Source: Tolypothrix sp. NIES-4075
GTDB lineage: Bacteria > Cyanobacteriota > Cyanobacteriia > Cyanobacteriales > Nostocaceae
Assembly: GCF_002218085.1 (NCBI RefSeq)
Contig: NZ_BDUC01000002.1
Location: forward strand, 1,246,459 to 1,310,458
Direction of reading: 5' to 3'
Length of the DNA: 64,000 nucleotides
Positions 18,112 to 26,101 of the stretch are shown here, piece by piece (position 1 is the first letter of the stretch; each line of letters begins with the position of its first letter). A program made the position numbers and the translations under genes. The notes beneath the pieces were generated by a model. The model was given only the letters and a program-made list of their open reading frames with translations. It searched no databases and was not told the DNA's origin.

Positions 18112-19200
18112 ATGAATACCGATATCAATTTACTTTCTCCGTACAAGTTAGGTGAACTTGAATTACCAAACCGAATTGTGATGGCTCCCTTAACGCGACG
18201 AAGGGCAGGTAAGGGAAATGTTCCGCATCAGTTAAACGCGGAATATTACGTTCAACGAGCTTCAGCGGGACTAATTATCGCCGAAGCAACTCAGGTTTCT
18301 CCTCAAGGGCAGGGGTATCCGAATACACCAGGCATTCATTCAGCAGAACAGGTGGCGGGTTGGCGATTGGTGACAGATGCAGTACATCAGCACAAGGGAA
18401 GAATTTACTTGCAACTGTGGCACGTTGGGAGAATTTCTCACCCAGATTTGCAGCCAAATCAAGCGTTACCTGTAGCACCGAGCGCGATCGCTCCCAAAGG
18501 ACAAGTGCTGACTTACGAAGGGATGAAACCTTTTGTTACTCCCCGTGCTTTGGAAACCTGGGAGATTCCAGAGATTGTGGAACAGTACCGCAAAGCAGCA
18601 GCAAACGCTTTAGAAGCTGGGTTTGATGGAGTAGAAGTTCACGCAGCAAATGGTTATTTAATTGACCAGTTTCTCCGCGATGGTACGAATAAGCGCACAG
18701 ATAAATATGGCGGTTCAATTGAAAATCGTGCCCGACTGCTGTTAGAAGTGACAGAGGCAGTAACTGGTGTATGGGGTGCTGATAAAGTAGGGGTGCGGCT
18801 TTCTCCCAGCGGTACGATGAACGATATACGTGATTCTAACCCTTTAGAAACATTTGGTTATGCGGTTGAGAAGCTGAATAAATTTGATTTAGCATATCTG
18901 CATATCTTTGAAGCGATAGAAGCAGACATTAGACATGGGGCAACTGTGGTGCCAACCAGTCATCTGAAAGAGCGCTTTCAAGGTACACTCATTGTCAATG
19001 GCGGTTATGACAAAAGCAGAAGTGATGCTGTTTTGTCAACAGGTGCGGCTGATTTAGTTGCATTTGGTACTTTGTATATAGCTAATCCCGATTTACCTGA
19101 ACGCTTTGCTTTGAATGCACCGTTGAATCAACCAGATCCGACAACCTTTTATGGTGGCGGTGAAAAAGGATACACAGACTATCCAGCGATCGCTAGTTAA
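18112..19200 (+). CDS. Old Yellow Enzyme, classical type (alkene reductase, NemA-like)
   Basis: FMN-dependent NAD(P)H oxidoreductase of 362 aa that reduces activated C=C bonds and nitro compounds. Visible features: NRIVMAPLTRRRA at the N-terminal FMN-binding loop, LQLWHVGR, the substrate-binding pair in VEVHAANGYLIDQF (His and Asn, as in classical OYEs), KRTDKYGGSIENR, and the phosphate loop VNGGYDK ... VAFGTLYIANPDLP. The start at ATG 18112 has GAGGT upstream. It follows the repressor/trxA pair and precedes a second OYE of a different subclass. Confidence 0.95.
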   Translation: MNTDINLLSPYKLGELELPNRIVMAPLTRRRAGKGNVPHQLNAEYYVQRASAGLIIAEATQVSPQGQGYPNTPGIHSAEQVAGWRLVTDAVHQHKGRIYLQLWHVGRISHPDLQPNQALPVAPSAIAPKGQVLTYEGMKPFVTPRALETWEIPEIVEQYRKAAANALEAGFDGVEVHAANGYLIDQFLRDGTNKRTDKYGGSIENRARLLLEVTEAVTGVWGADKVGVRLSPSGTMNDIRDSNPLETFGYAVEKLNKFDLAYLHIFEAIEADIRHGATVVPTSHLKERFQGTLIVNGGYDKSRSDAVLSTGAADLVAFGTLYIANPDLPERFALNAPLNQPDPTTFYGGGEKGYTDYPAIAS

Positions 19201-19399
19201 GTTATTCTACTAACGTGAATAAGACAAAGTTTTCATGGTGATGATTGCAATTGCGATGGTCTTTATGTTGCCAAGCCTTTTCACAAAAGAAAAGGCTTCC
19301 CCGTAGCTTCGCTACGGGGCAACCGCTCTAAGAGCGGTTGGGCAACAAGACCCGCACGCGCGATCGCTTCATCTTGACTAAAAACACAGGGAGCAAATC
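19201..19399. repeat. Intergenic hairpin pair
   Basis: Two perfect hairpins lie end to end: CCCCGTAGCTTCGCTACGGGG (19299-19319) and CAACCGCTCTAAGAGCGGTTG (19320-19340), about 60 bp before the second OYE gene. A polycistronic transcript would have to read through them. Confidence 0.7.
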
Positions 19400-20476
19400 A
19401 TGCCACACTTATTCGATTCTTATCAACTAAAAAGCGTAACATTACGTAATCGCATCGGGATTTCGCCGATGTGCCAATATAGTTCAGATGATGGAATGGC
19501 TAATGATTTCCACTTAGTTCATCTTGGTTCGCGTGCAATCGGTGGTGCAGGATTAATTATCGCCGAAGCTACTGCTGTAGAACCGCGAGGACGCATCACG
19601 CCAAAAGATGCGGGAATTTGGTCAGACAAACACATTGAACCGCTACAGCGCATCAACAAGTTTATCAAAGAACATGGTGCAGTACCGGGGATTCAGCTAG
19701 CGCACGCTGGGAGAAAAGCCAGCGCAGCGCGTCCGTGGGAAGGCGATAATTCGCTTAAAGATTCTGAAGGTGGTTGGGAGACAATTGCACCGAGTGCGAT
19801 CGCCTTTGATAATGAGAAATTATGGCGAGTTCCCAATGAAATGACACACCAAGATATTCAGCAAATACAAGATGATTTTCGCTCTGCAACAGTGCGATCG
19901 CTTGAAGCTGGATATGAATGGTTAGAATTACATTTTGCCCACGGTTATTTAGCACACAGCTTTTATTCACCGCTATCTAACAAACGCACAGATGAGTATG
20001 GCGGTAGTTTTGAAAATCGAATTCGCTTTTTGCTGGAAACAACACGCGCTGTGAGGGAAGTATGGCCCGATCGCCTGCCTCTAACTGCTAGATTATCATG
20101 TTCTGATTGGGTAGAAGGCGGTTGGACAATTGATGATTCAGTGGAATTGTCGAAAAAGCTGAAAGCTGAAGGTGTCGATTTGATTGATTGTAGTTCCGGT
20201 TTCAACACAAACGATAACAAAAACATTCCCTTTGGCTCTGGTTGGCAAATTCCCTTTTCAGAAAAGATTCGTCACGATGCCGACATTGCCACCGCTGCCG
20301 TGGGTTTGATTACCAACGCCATGCAAGCCGATGAAATTATCCGCAATAATCGTGCAGATATTGTACTATTAGCTCGTGTTGCGCTACGCGACCCTTATTG
20401 GACTTATCGCGCTGCCCAAGAACTTCACCAAAAAAATATTGCTACATTGCCGATACAATATGCAAGTTGGCTGTAA
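19400..20476 (+). CDS. Old Yellow Enzyme, YqjM/thermophilic-like type
   Basis: A 358-residue NADPH:FMN ene-reductase of the YqjM (NamA) subclass, distinct from the OYE upstream. The diagnostic cysteine is in SPMCQYS (Cys25), with His pair in ELHFAHGYL, KRTDEYGGSFENR, and the C-terminal LLARVALRDPYW carrying the subclass's arginine. YqjM-type enzymes act on enals, enones and nitro compounds in oxidative and electrophile stress. GGGAG precedes ATG 19400. Two different OYE subclasses side by side suggest complementary substrate range. Confidence 0.95.
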   Translation: MPHLFDSYQLKSVTLRNRIGISPMCQYSSDDGMANDFHLVHLGSRAIGGAGLIIAEATAVEPRGRITPKDAGIWSDKHIEPLQRINKFIKEHGAVPGIQLAHAGRKASAARPWEGDNSLKDSEGGWETIAPSAIAFDNEKLWRVPNEMTHQDIQQIQDDFRSATVRSLEAGYEWLELHFAHGYLAHSFYSPLSNKRTDEYGGSFENRIRFLLETTRAVREVWPDRLPLTARLSCSDWVEGGWTIDDSVELSKKLKAEGVDLIDCSSGFNTNDNKNIPFGSGWQIPFSEKIRHDADIATAAVGLITNAMQADEIIRNNRADIVLLARVALRDPYWTYRAAQELHQKNIATLPIQYASWL

Positions 20477-20552
20477 AAAGCTGAACTAAGTAACAAATAA
20501 AGCCTTGGAAAGAACCTAATTTCTTGCTTTGTACCAATTATCCCATAGATAT

Positions 20553-21218
20553 ATGAATCCAATCACGCAAGTTCAATCTCTCGATGTACCCAGCGCGATC
20601 GCTCAACGTCGTTCGATTAAAAGTTTCAAATCAGACCCCATATCAAAAGAACTGCTACATCAACTAGTTGAGTTAACTGTAGCCGCACCCAGCAGTTATA
20701 ATATTCAAGATTGGCGAATTGTGCTTGTACAAGATGAAGCGCAAAAAGCAGCTTTATGTGCAGCGTCTTGGAATCAACAACAAATCATCCAAGCACCTGT
20801 TACCTTTGTCTTTGCTGCCGATATTTACGCTGGTGAAAAAGACTTAACCCCGGTTTTTGAGCAAGGGTTACAAACTGGCGCTTGGAATGAAGGCACGGTA
20901 AATTATTTTAAAACAGCCATTCCTCAGTTTCATGGCGCACTTGGAGACAAGCGGCGGGAATATGCGATCAAAGATGCGATAATTGCCGCAACACATTTAG
21001 TATTAGCCGCCGAAAGTTTAGGTTTGTCCACCTGTTTTATGAATGGCTGGATTGAAGACAAAGTTAAAGAAGTGATTGGTGCTGCTGATAATCCTGATTT
21101 AGCGATCGCTGTTCTCGTCCCTGTTGGTTATGCAGCTTCCCCACGTCTCGATCCCGGACGTTTGCCATTTTCTTATAACGTCTTTGTAGATAAATTAGGC
21201 AATCCCTACCAAGGTTAA
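20553..21218 (+). CDS. Nitroreductase family protein
   Basis: A 221-residue FMN-dependent nitroreductase-type enzyme. It has the family start AIAQRRSIKSFKSDPI (FMN phosphate-binding arginines), AAPSSYNIQDWRIVLV for the next FMN loop, and AAESLGLSTCFMNGW in the centre. It reduces nitro groups or quinones with NAD(P)H; substrate not known. ATG 20553 is chosen; a TTG at 20529 would extend it by 8 residues. It lies 76 bp after the YqjM-type gene and fits the electrophile-detoxification theme. Confidence 0.92.
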   Translation: MNPITQVQSLDVPSAIAQRRSIKSFKSDPISKELLHQLVELTVAAPSSYNIQDWRIVLVQDEAQKAALCAASWNQQQIIQAPVTFVFAADIYAGEKDLTPVFEQGLQTGAWNEGTVNYFKTAIPQFHGALGDKRREYAIKDAIIAATHLVLAAESLGLSTCFMNGWIEDKVKEVIGAADNPDLAIAVLVPVGYAASPRLDPGRLPFSYNVFVDKLGNPYQG

Positions 21219-21406
21219 CCTTAACAGCTTTGTTTCATTAATTATGATGAGTTTGTAGTGAGCGATTTATCGCTCAATTTCAAAAACTAAAGCCGCTCAC
21301 TACAAACTTTCGTGACTCGTGCGTAAGTCCTAATTTTGCTCATGCTAAAAAATTCGCGTCCTTGATTTAAGCGCTGAAGCGCTTACTACAATAGGAGAAA
21401 TTACAA
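21219..21406. repeat. Intergenic dispersed hairpins
   Basis: GTAGTGAGCGATTTATCGCTC (from 21255) and GCCGCTCACTACAAAC, followed by AAGCGCTGAAGCGCTTACTAC (about 21369-21389). All belong to the GTAGTGAGCG repeat family. Confidence 0.7.
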
Positions 21407-22102
21407 ATGATTGACCTTTACTATTGGACAACTCCCAACGGTCATAAAATCACGATGTTTCTTGAGGAAGTTGGATTGCCTTATAATATTATTCCGGTAA
21501 ATATAGGAACAGGCGATCAGTTTAAACCTGATTTTCTCAAGATTTCCCCCAATAATCGCATCCCGGCAATAATTGATCGCGAACCTGCAATTGGTGATGA
21601 ACCGATTTCCGTCTTTGAGTCTGGGGCAATCTTATTATATTTGGCAGACAAAACCGGCAAGTTGATTTCCGCAGATTTGCGCGATCGCGTGGAAACTCTC
21701 CAATGGTTATTCTGGCAAATGGGGGGACTCGGACCAATGGCAGGACAAAATCATCACTTCGTTCAATATGCACCCGAAAAGATTGACTATGCTATCAATC
21801 GCTATGTAAATGAAACAGGGCGTTTATATGGAGTGCTAAATAAACGATTAGCAGATAGAGAATTTGTGGCTGGCGATTATTCTATCGCAGATATCGCCGC
21901 TTATCCTTGGATTACCGGATATGAACGCCAAAATCAGAAATTAGAGGATTTTCCTAACCTAAAGCGCTGGTTTGAAGCAATTAAGGCACGTCCGGCAACA
22001 ATTCGCGCCTACCAAAAGGCAGAAGAATTTAAAAATCAGGCGCTTGATATTGAGAAATCGCGCGAGTTGTTATTTAACCAATCCGCGAAGACGATTCAAT
22101 GA
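21407..22102 (+). CDS. Glutathione S-transferase, YfcG/Ure2-like
   Basis: A 231-residue GST. The N-terminal thioredoxin-fold domain carries WTTPNGHKITMFLEE, the TxPNGxK motif of the YfcG/YghU/Ure2-like class, which have disulfide reductase as well as transferase activity. FESGAILLYLADK is the glutathione gamma-glutamyl-binding element, and the C-terminal helical domain has DYSIADIAAYPW. AGGAGA precedes ATG 21407. It closes the thioredoxin/OYE/nitroreductase group; conjugation of electrophiles to glutathione would complement their reduction. Confidence 0.93.
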   Translation: MIDLYYWTTPNGHKITMFLEEVGLPYNIIPVNIGTGDQFKPDFLKISPNNRIPAIIDREPAIGDEPISVFESGAILLYLADKTGKLISADLRDRVETLQWLFWQMGGLGPMAGQNHHFVQYAPEKIDYAINRYVNETGRLYGVLNKRLADREFVAGDYSIADIAAYPWITGYERQNQKLEDFPNLKRWFEAIKARPATIRAYQKAEEFKNQALDIEKSRELLFNQSAKTIQ

Positions 22103-22307
22103 CAAATATAACGGTTCTCAATCGCGTCAACTACAATCAGACCTGAATGGCAGACTCGATAAGCCGAAACAGTTGCCTGATAAGCGCTTGGGTAAATGAA
22201 TGGTTTTGAAGTCGGAAAACAAGAAAATTTGTAACTCCCAGTTTGCGATCGCTATAATATGGAAAAAATGGGTGCTTTCGCTATCTAGACTCAAAACATG
22301 AGAAAAA

Positions 22308-22360
22308 GGGCGTGAAAGGTAATTCTATGAGATCAGCAAGAATTATACTTAGCCACGCCC
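22308..22360. repeat. Nested inverted repeat upstream of the chaplin-like gene
   Basis: Outer arms GGGCGTG and CACGCCC (22308-22314, 22354-22360) enclose inner arms TAATTCT and AGAATTA. As RNA it would make a two-part hairpin of about 50 bases. It may be a terminator-like or attenuator structure or the remains of a small mobile element; no T-tract follows. Confidence 0.55.
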
Positions 22361-22419
22361 AGTAACTATTCTATAACCTAGTTGAAACTAACTAACCCAA
22401 CACGTTAACTTCTGGTAGG

Positions 22420-22448
22420 TTGACTAGTGAATAATACTGATATACAAT
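22420..22448 (+). promoter_or_regulatory. Sigma-70-type promoter of the chaplin-like gene
   Basis: TTGACT (22420-22425), exactly 17 bases, then TACAAT (22443-22448). Transcription would start near 22455, leaving a leader of about 35 bases with AAAGGAA before ATG 22491. Both hexamers are one base from consensus. Confidence 0.65.
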
Positions 22449-22490
22449 ATATATTATCGTCATAAAAGCTCACTCCAAAGGAAAACTCAA

Positions 22491-22772
22491 ATGTTTAAAA
22501 TGTTTCAGGCAAAGGAAAAAAAAGCAACAAAACAAGCTCCTATACTGACTCAAGAAGAAAAAGATGGGGAATGGTTTGAGGAACTTGATGATGCAGATTT
22601 ATTGACAGTAATAGGCGGGGCTGATGCTAGTGTCACCGTTGGTTCACCTGGTGTCCTTTCGGGTAATGCTATTCAAGTACCAATTCATGTACCTGTTAAC
22701 GTTTGTGGTAATAGTATCGATGTAATTGGTCTGCTTAATCCAGCTTTCGGGAATACGTGTGTTGAAGCTTAA
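22491..22772 (+). CDS. Chaplin-like peptide with double-glycine leader
   Basis: A 93-residue precursor. Residues 1-43 look like a leader of exported peptides: a basic start, then an acidic helix (EEKDGEWFEELDDADLLTVIGG) ending in Gly42-Gly43. There is no Sec signal peptide. The mature part of 50 residues has the chaplin (DUF320, ChpA-C) domain pattern: SPGVLSGN, IQVPIHVPVNVCGNSIDVIG, LLNPAFGNTC, with two cysteines (72 and 90) separated by 17 residues as in Streptomyces chaplins, where they form a disulfide. Chaplins are amyloid-forming surface-active proteins of aerial hyphae. The chaplin match is from memory of the family and is close; transfer from actinobacteria is inferred. AAAGGAA precedes ATG 22491. 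Confidence 0.85.
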   Translation: MFKMFQAKEKKATKQAPILTQEEKDGEWFEELDDADLLTVIGGADASVTVGSPGVLSGNAIQVPIHVPVNVCGNSIDVIGLLNPAFGNTCVEA

Positions 22773-22875
22773 ATAAGATTTCAGCAATTGAGGTAGCTGG
22801 CATCTTTATTTAAGCGCGAAAGTAACCATTTGTGCTTTATTGGCTATTACAATTAAGTGGCGATCGCTCTTAAGT

Positions 22876-23802
22876 ATGTATTCAATTTCTATCATCAGTT
22901 CCTTGGTGGTTGGCAGTGTATTTCTGGTGACTGGTGTTATCAAAGCACTCGCACCAAAAACGTTTCTTATCCACATCACTCAATTGCAGTTGTTTCCCCA
23001 AAAGGTGAATCTAGCTGGTGCGATCGCCTTTACAATTCTAGAGTGCGTCCTTGGAATAGCCTTGATTTTACGCCTGTTTCCTCAGTGGCTTTTTCCCAGT
23101 ACAATTGTTCTGCTACTGCTCTTATCGAGTTTAACTTACTGGAGTACCTCGACCAAACGCACAAATGATTGTGGTTGCTATAACGGTCTGATTGATATTA
23201 GTCCTAACCAAAGTTTACTGCTCAACATCCTCTACATTGCTTTGATTGGGTTGGCTTGGTTTTATCCCGTCGCCGATATTTTAACAGTTTCGCAGCAAGT
23301 GACAGCATTACTCATTTCTTTGGCAATGAGTTCTGTGTCTACTGCTGCCTCATATTTGTATTTGTGGAAGAAGAAAAAACCTCTCTTAGACTTATCCCCA
23401 CTTAAGGTTAATCGCCTTTGGCAACCCACATGGCTAGAAGAATACGCCGATAACTTAACAACAGGAGACAAACTAGTTGTCTTTTTAATGCCGGGTTGTC
23501 CAATGTGCAAAAACTGGATCAAAGTGTTAAAAGTGGTTCACCAAAGAGCTGATTTACCAGATGTAGTGGCGGGAATTCCCCAAACACCGGAAGAAGTTCA
23601 AGAATTTGTTCAACTTCATAATATCAACTTTCCGGTAGTGGCGATGAACTCGTTCGTCATGAGCCGCTTAACTGAAGCCTTTCCAACTGGCGTATTGCTG
23701 GAGGACGGGATAATTCGAGAAAAATGGTTGGGGGTGATGCCAGTAACCTTTATTCAACGGATCAAACCAAACCTATCTGTCCCTGAAGTCGTGAAGTCGT
23801 GA
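22876..23802 (+). CDS. MauE/DoxX-type membrane protein fused to a thioredoxin-fold domain
   Basis: A 308-residue product. The N-terminal half has four to five membrane helices (about 5-25, 36-60, 65-85, 110-130, 135-155) in the style of MauE-like proteins, with CGCYN (about 103-107) in a loop as in vitamin K epoxide/MauE thiol-exchange proteins. The C-terminal half is a thioredoxin-like domain with active site PGCPMC (CxxC) and FPVVA as the cis-proline segment. The likely role is thiol oxidation or disulfide handling of an exported substrate. It starts 103 bp after the chaplin-like gene, whose product has exactly two cysteines, so a maturation role is a reasonable inference. ATG 22876 is preferred to TTG 22840. 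Confidence 0.8.
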   Translation: MYSISIISSLVVGSVFLVTGVIKALAPKTFLIHITQLQLFPQKVNLAGAIAFTILECVLGIALILRLFPQWLFPSTIVLLLLLSSLTYWSTSTKRTNDCGCYNGLIDISPNQSLLLNILYIALIGLAWFYPVADILTVSQQVTALLISLAMSSVSTAASYLYLWKKKKPLLDLSPLKVNRLWQPTWLEEYADNLTTGDKLVVFLMPGCPMCKNWIKVLKVVHQRADLPDVVAGIPQTPEEVQEFVQLHNINFPVVAMNSFVMSRLTEAFPTGVLLEDGIIREKWLGVMPVTFIQRIKPNLSVPEVVKS

Positions 23803-23911
23803 AGTACCACTTTTGATTTGTCAAATGAAGTCCTAGCTAAAAGCCTTACCACAACTAAAACGGCGTTGCTGATTTGATGTATGAAAATGATCTTGCGTAG
23901 TGTCAGAACTA

Positions 23912-23942
23912 TTGTAGAGACGCAAGGGTATCGCGTCTCTAC
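23912..23942. repeat. Dispersed palindrome (GTAGAGACGC...GCGTCTCTAC)
   Basis: GTAGAGACGC, loop aagggtatc, GCGTCTCTAC. One of the GTAGAGACG family copies, between two genes on the same strand. Confidence 0.75.
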
Positions 23943-24016
23943 ATGCAGATTCATACCACGATTCAGCAACGCCACTGAAACTGTTATAAGATAATAAACC
24001 TGACACGATATTACAC

Positions 24017-25195
24017 ATGATAAATAAAACACCCGTTTCACTAGGACTGTTAGGTGCTGCGGGCTTCATGGTAATTGCCGATGCGCGGGTAATTGACCCG
24101 CTGCTACGTGTCATTGCCGACAATTTTAAACTAAATGTTGGCAGTGCAGCGGTGATTGTCAGCGCCTATACAATTCCTTACGGACTGTTTCAATTAGTTT
24201 ACGGTCCCTTGAGCGATCGCATTGGTAAACTCAAGGTAATGACGGCGGCAATGGCTGCATTTGCAGTGGGGACGGCTGCTTGTGCTTTTGTGCCAAACAT
24301 CGCCATACTCGCATTTCTGCGATGTTTAACGGGTATAGTTGCAGCCGGCATTATCCCAGTATCGCTAGCTTACATTGGCGATAACTTCGCTTACGAAGAA
24401 CGGCAAACTGCGATCGGAAGGTATTTAAGTGGAGTTATATTGGGTCAAGTTCTCGGCGGCAGTTTGGGGGGTATATTTGGGGAGTATCTTAGCTGGCGTG
24501 ACATTTTTCTGCTGTTTGGGATAGTGTCTTTTGTTATTGCTGCTTTGATGTGGCGTGTCACTCACCGCCTACCCAAACAACAGCATCATACTTCAAGCCC
24601 AATGGGTTTGGCAACGTTCAAACCTTATTATCAACTTATGAAATGGGCGATCGCTCGCACTGTCATCATAGGAGTGTTTGTTGAAGGCTTTTTCATCTTT
24701 GGTGCATTCCCTTATCTGGGTGCATTCCTAAAAAACAGATACAACTTATCTTATTTGATTATCGGCTTTATGCTGACTGGCTTCGGGCTAGGTGGTTTAA
24801 TCTACAGTAGTGCAGTCAAATGGCTGTTACGCAAGCTTGGTGAAAGAGGTTTGATTGGAGTTGGAGGGTGGTTGGTGTGTGCTGGCTACCTGTTGATAAC
24901 AGCGTTTCATAACTGGATGCTGTTTATTCCCTTAAACATCCTCATGGGATTCGGCTATTATATGATACACAACACCTTGCAAACAAAAGCAACGGAACTA
25001 TCCCCAGAAGCACGAGGGACAGCAGTTTCGCTGTTTGCGTTCAGCTTATTTATCGGACAAGGAATCGGTGCAGCAATGTTTGGTAGAATTGTCGATAATT
25101 CCGGCTATATTCCCTGTTTTATTATCGCTGGTGTTGCCAGTGCGCTGCTCTCAGTCTGGCTGGTGTTGCAAAATAAACATGTGCGATTCGGATAA
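24017..25195 (+). CDS. MFS transporter, multidrug-efflux type
   Basis: A 392-residue, 12-helix major facilitator. The loop after helix 2 reads YGPLSDRIGKLKVM, the standard MFS signature; helix 5 has the antiporter-like GQVLGGSLGGIFG. Exporters of this small size usually expel drugs or metabolites by proton antiport. Substrate unknown. It starts at ATG 24017 without an obvious ribosome binding site. A connection with the chaplin-like locus 215 bp upstream is not indicated. Confidence 0.88.
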   Translation: MINKTPVSLGLLGAAGFMVIADARVIDPLLRVIADNFKLNVGSAAVIVSAYTIPYGLFQLVYGPLSDRIGKLKVMTAAMAAFAVGTAACAFVPNIAILAFLRCLTGIVAAGIIPVSLAYIGDNFAYEERQTAIGRYLSGVILGQVLGGSLGGIFGEYLSWRDIFLLFGIVSFVIAALMWRVTHRLPKQQHHTSSPMGLATFKPYYQLMKWAIARTVIIGVFVEGFFIFGAFPYLGAFLKNRYNLSYLIIGFMLTGFGLGGLIYSSAVKWLLRKLGERGLIGVGGWLVCAGYLLITAFHNWMLFIPLNILMGFGYYMIHNTLQTKATELSPEARGTAVSLFAFSLFIGQGIGAAMFGRIVDNSGYIPCFIIAGVASALLSVWLVLQNKHVRFG

Positions 25196-25246
25196 ATCGT
25201 AATCGAAAAACTAAAAGTTAGAGGATGTCTGAAAAGTTGTGCTGAA
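25196..25246. repeat. Lead-in to repeat array containing GAGGATGTCTGAAAAGT
   Basis: GAGGATGTCTGAAAAGT at 25221-25237 is the same sequence that bounds the MITE-like element at 62774-63049. Here it occurs once, directly before the 21-bp array. Confidence 0.5.
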
Positions 25247-25498
25247 GCTGTCGTGACCACAGTTTCAACTGTTATAAGTAAAATTAAAGCTGTCGTGACC
25301 ACAGCTTTAAGTGTCGTTATCAATGCTGAAGCTGTCGTTACCACAGTTTCAACTGTTATAAGTAAAATTAAAGCTGTCGTGACCACAGCTTTAAGTGTCG
25401 TTATCAATGCTGAAGCTGTCGTTAGCACAACTGAAACTGTCGTTATCAATGCTGAAGCTGTCGTGACCACAACTGAAACTGTCGTTATGACAGCTTGC
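25247..25498. repeat. 21-bp tandem repeat with 84-bp higher-order unit
   Basis: Twelve units of 21 bp. Four different units form an 84-bp block (25247-25330) that is repeated almost exactly (25331-25414), followed by four further 21-bp units. On the plus strand the frame reads as heptapeptides (AVVTTVS, TVISKIK, AVVTTAL, SVVINAE); the minus strand is open too. No start with ribosome binding site is seen, so it is treated as a repeat and not a gene. It ends 6 bp before the recR stop. Confidence 0.92.
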
Positions 25499-25504
25499 TT
25501 TAAG

Positions 25505-26101
25505 CTAATCTAACTCCCGGCGTCCTTCTAAAGCTCTTGCCAGCGTCACCTCATCAGCATATTCCAAATCGCCACCCACAGGCAAACCAAAAGCAATCCG
25601 CGTCACTTTGGTAAATGGCTTGATTAATTGACCAATATATAGTGTCGTCGTTTCTCCTTCGACACTGGGACTAATTGCCAGAATAACTTCTTTGGGCTGT
25701 TCTTTACTTACCCGTCGCACCAAAGCTTGCAAAGTTAACTGTTCTGGACCAATACCATCTATAGGAGAAATCACCCCACCCAAGACATGATACTTGCCTT
25801 TGAACTCGCGGGTTTTTTCCAGTGCAATCACATCGCGAGAATCAGCAACCACACAGATAGTGCTGTTGTCGCGGTTGGAGTTGCGGCAAATTTCACAAAC
25901 AGGTTCAGAAGAAAGGTGAAAGCAGACAGAACACAAGCCTATCTTTTTTTTTGCTTCAATTAAAGCTTGTGCTAAATCTTCTACTTCTGATTCTGGACGC
26001 TTCAAGATGTGCAGCGCTAGACGTTGGGCAGTTTTCGGACCGACTCCTGGCAAGCGTTGCAGTTGCTCAATTAACCGTGCTAAAGGACGTGCGTAAACCG
26101 T
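25505..26101 (-). CDS. recR: Recombination protein RecR, apparent ACG start
   Basis: RecR works with RecF/RecO to load RecA at gaps. The helix-hairpin-helix LPGVGPKTAQRLALHIL, the four-cysteine zinc finger (CSVC ... CEIC), the Toprim element CVVADSRDV and the C-terminal GLPVGGDLEYADEVTL are all intact. The family's N-terminus VYARPLARLIEQLQRLPG is encoded up to 26098, but no ATG, GTG or TTG precedes it; the codon where the start is expected (26099-26101) is ACG, with GGAG eight bases before, and a stop lies eight codons further up. Start at ACG gives 198 residues, the normal length. The alternative TTG start (at 26053) would cut into the helix-hairpin-helix region. Confidence 0.9.
   Translation of the reverse strand, partial: TVYARPLARLIEQLQRLPGVGPKTAQRLALHILKRPESEVEDLAQALIEAKKKIGLCSVCFHLSSEPVCEICRNSNRDNSTICVVADSRDVIALEKTREFKGKYHVLGGVISPIDGIGPEQLTLQALVRRVSKEQPKEVILAISPSVEGETTTLYIGQLIKPFTKVTRIAFGLPVGGDLEYADEVTLARALEGRRELD

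Larger units (their letters stand above)
22103..22490. other. Intergenic region before the chaplin-like gene
   Basis: No gene is visible. It contains a nested inverted repeat at 22308-22360 and a good promoter at 22420-22448, both listed separately. The rest is unremarkable A+T-rich sequence. Confidence 0.6.

Noticed and set aside
25105..25513. Long open frames on both strands through the 25-kb array
   Set aside because: Both are products of the 21-bp period. The minus-strand frame also runs into the MFS gene in antisense.
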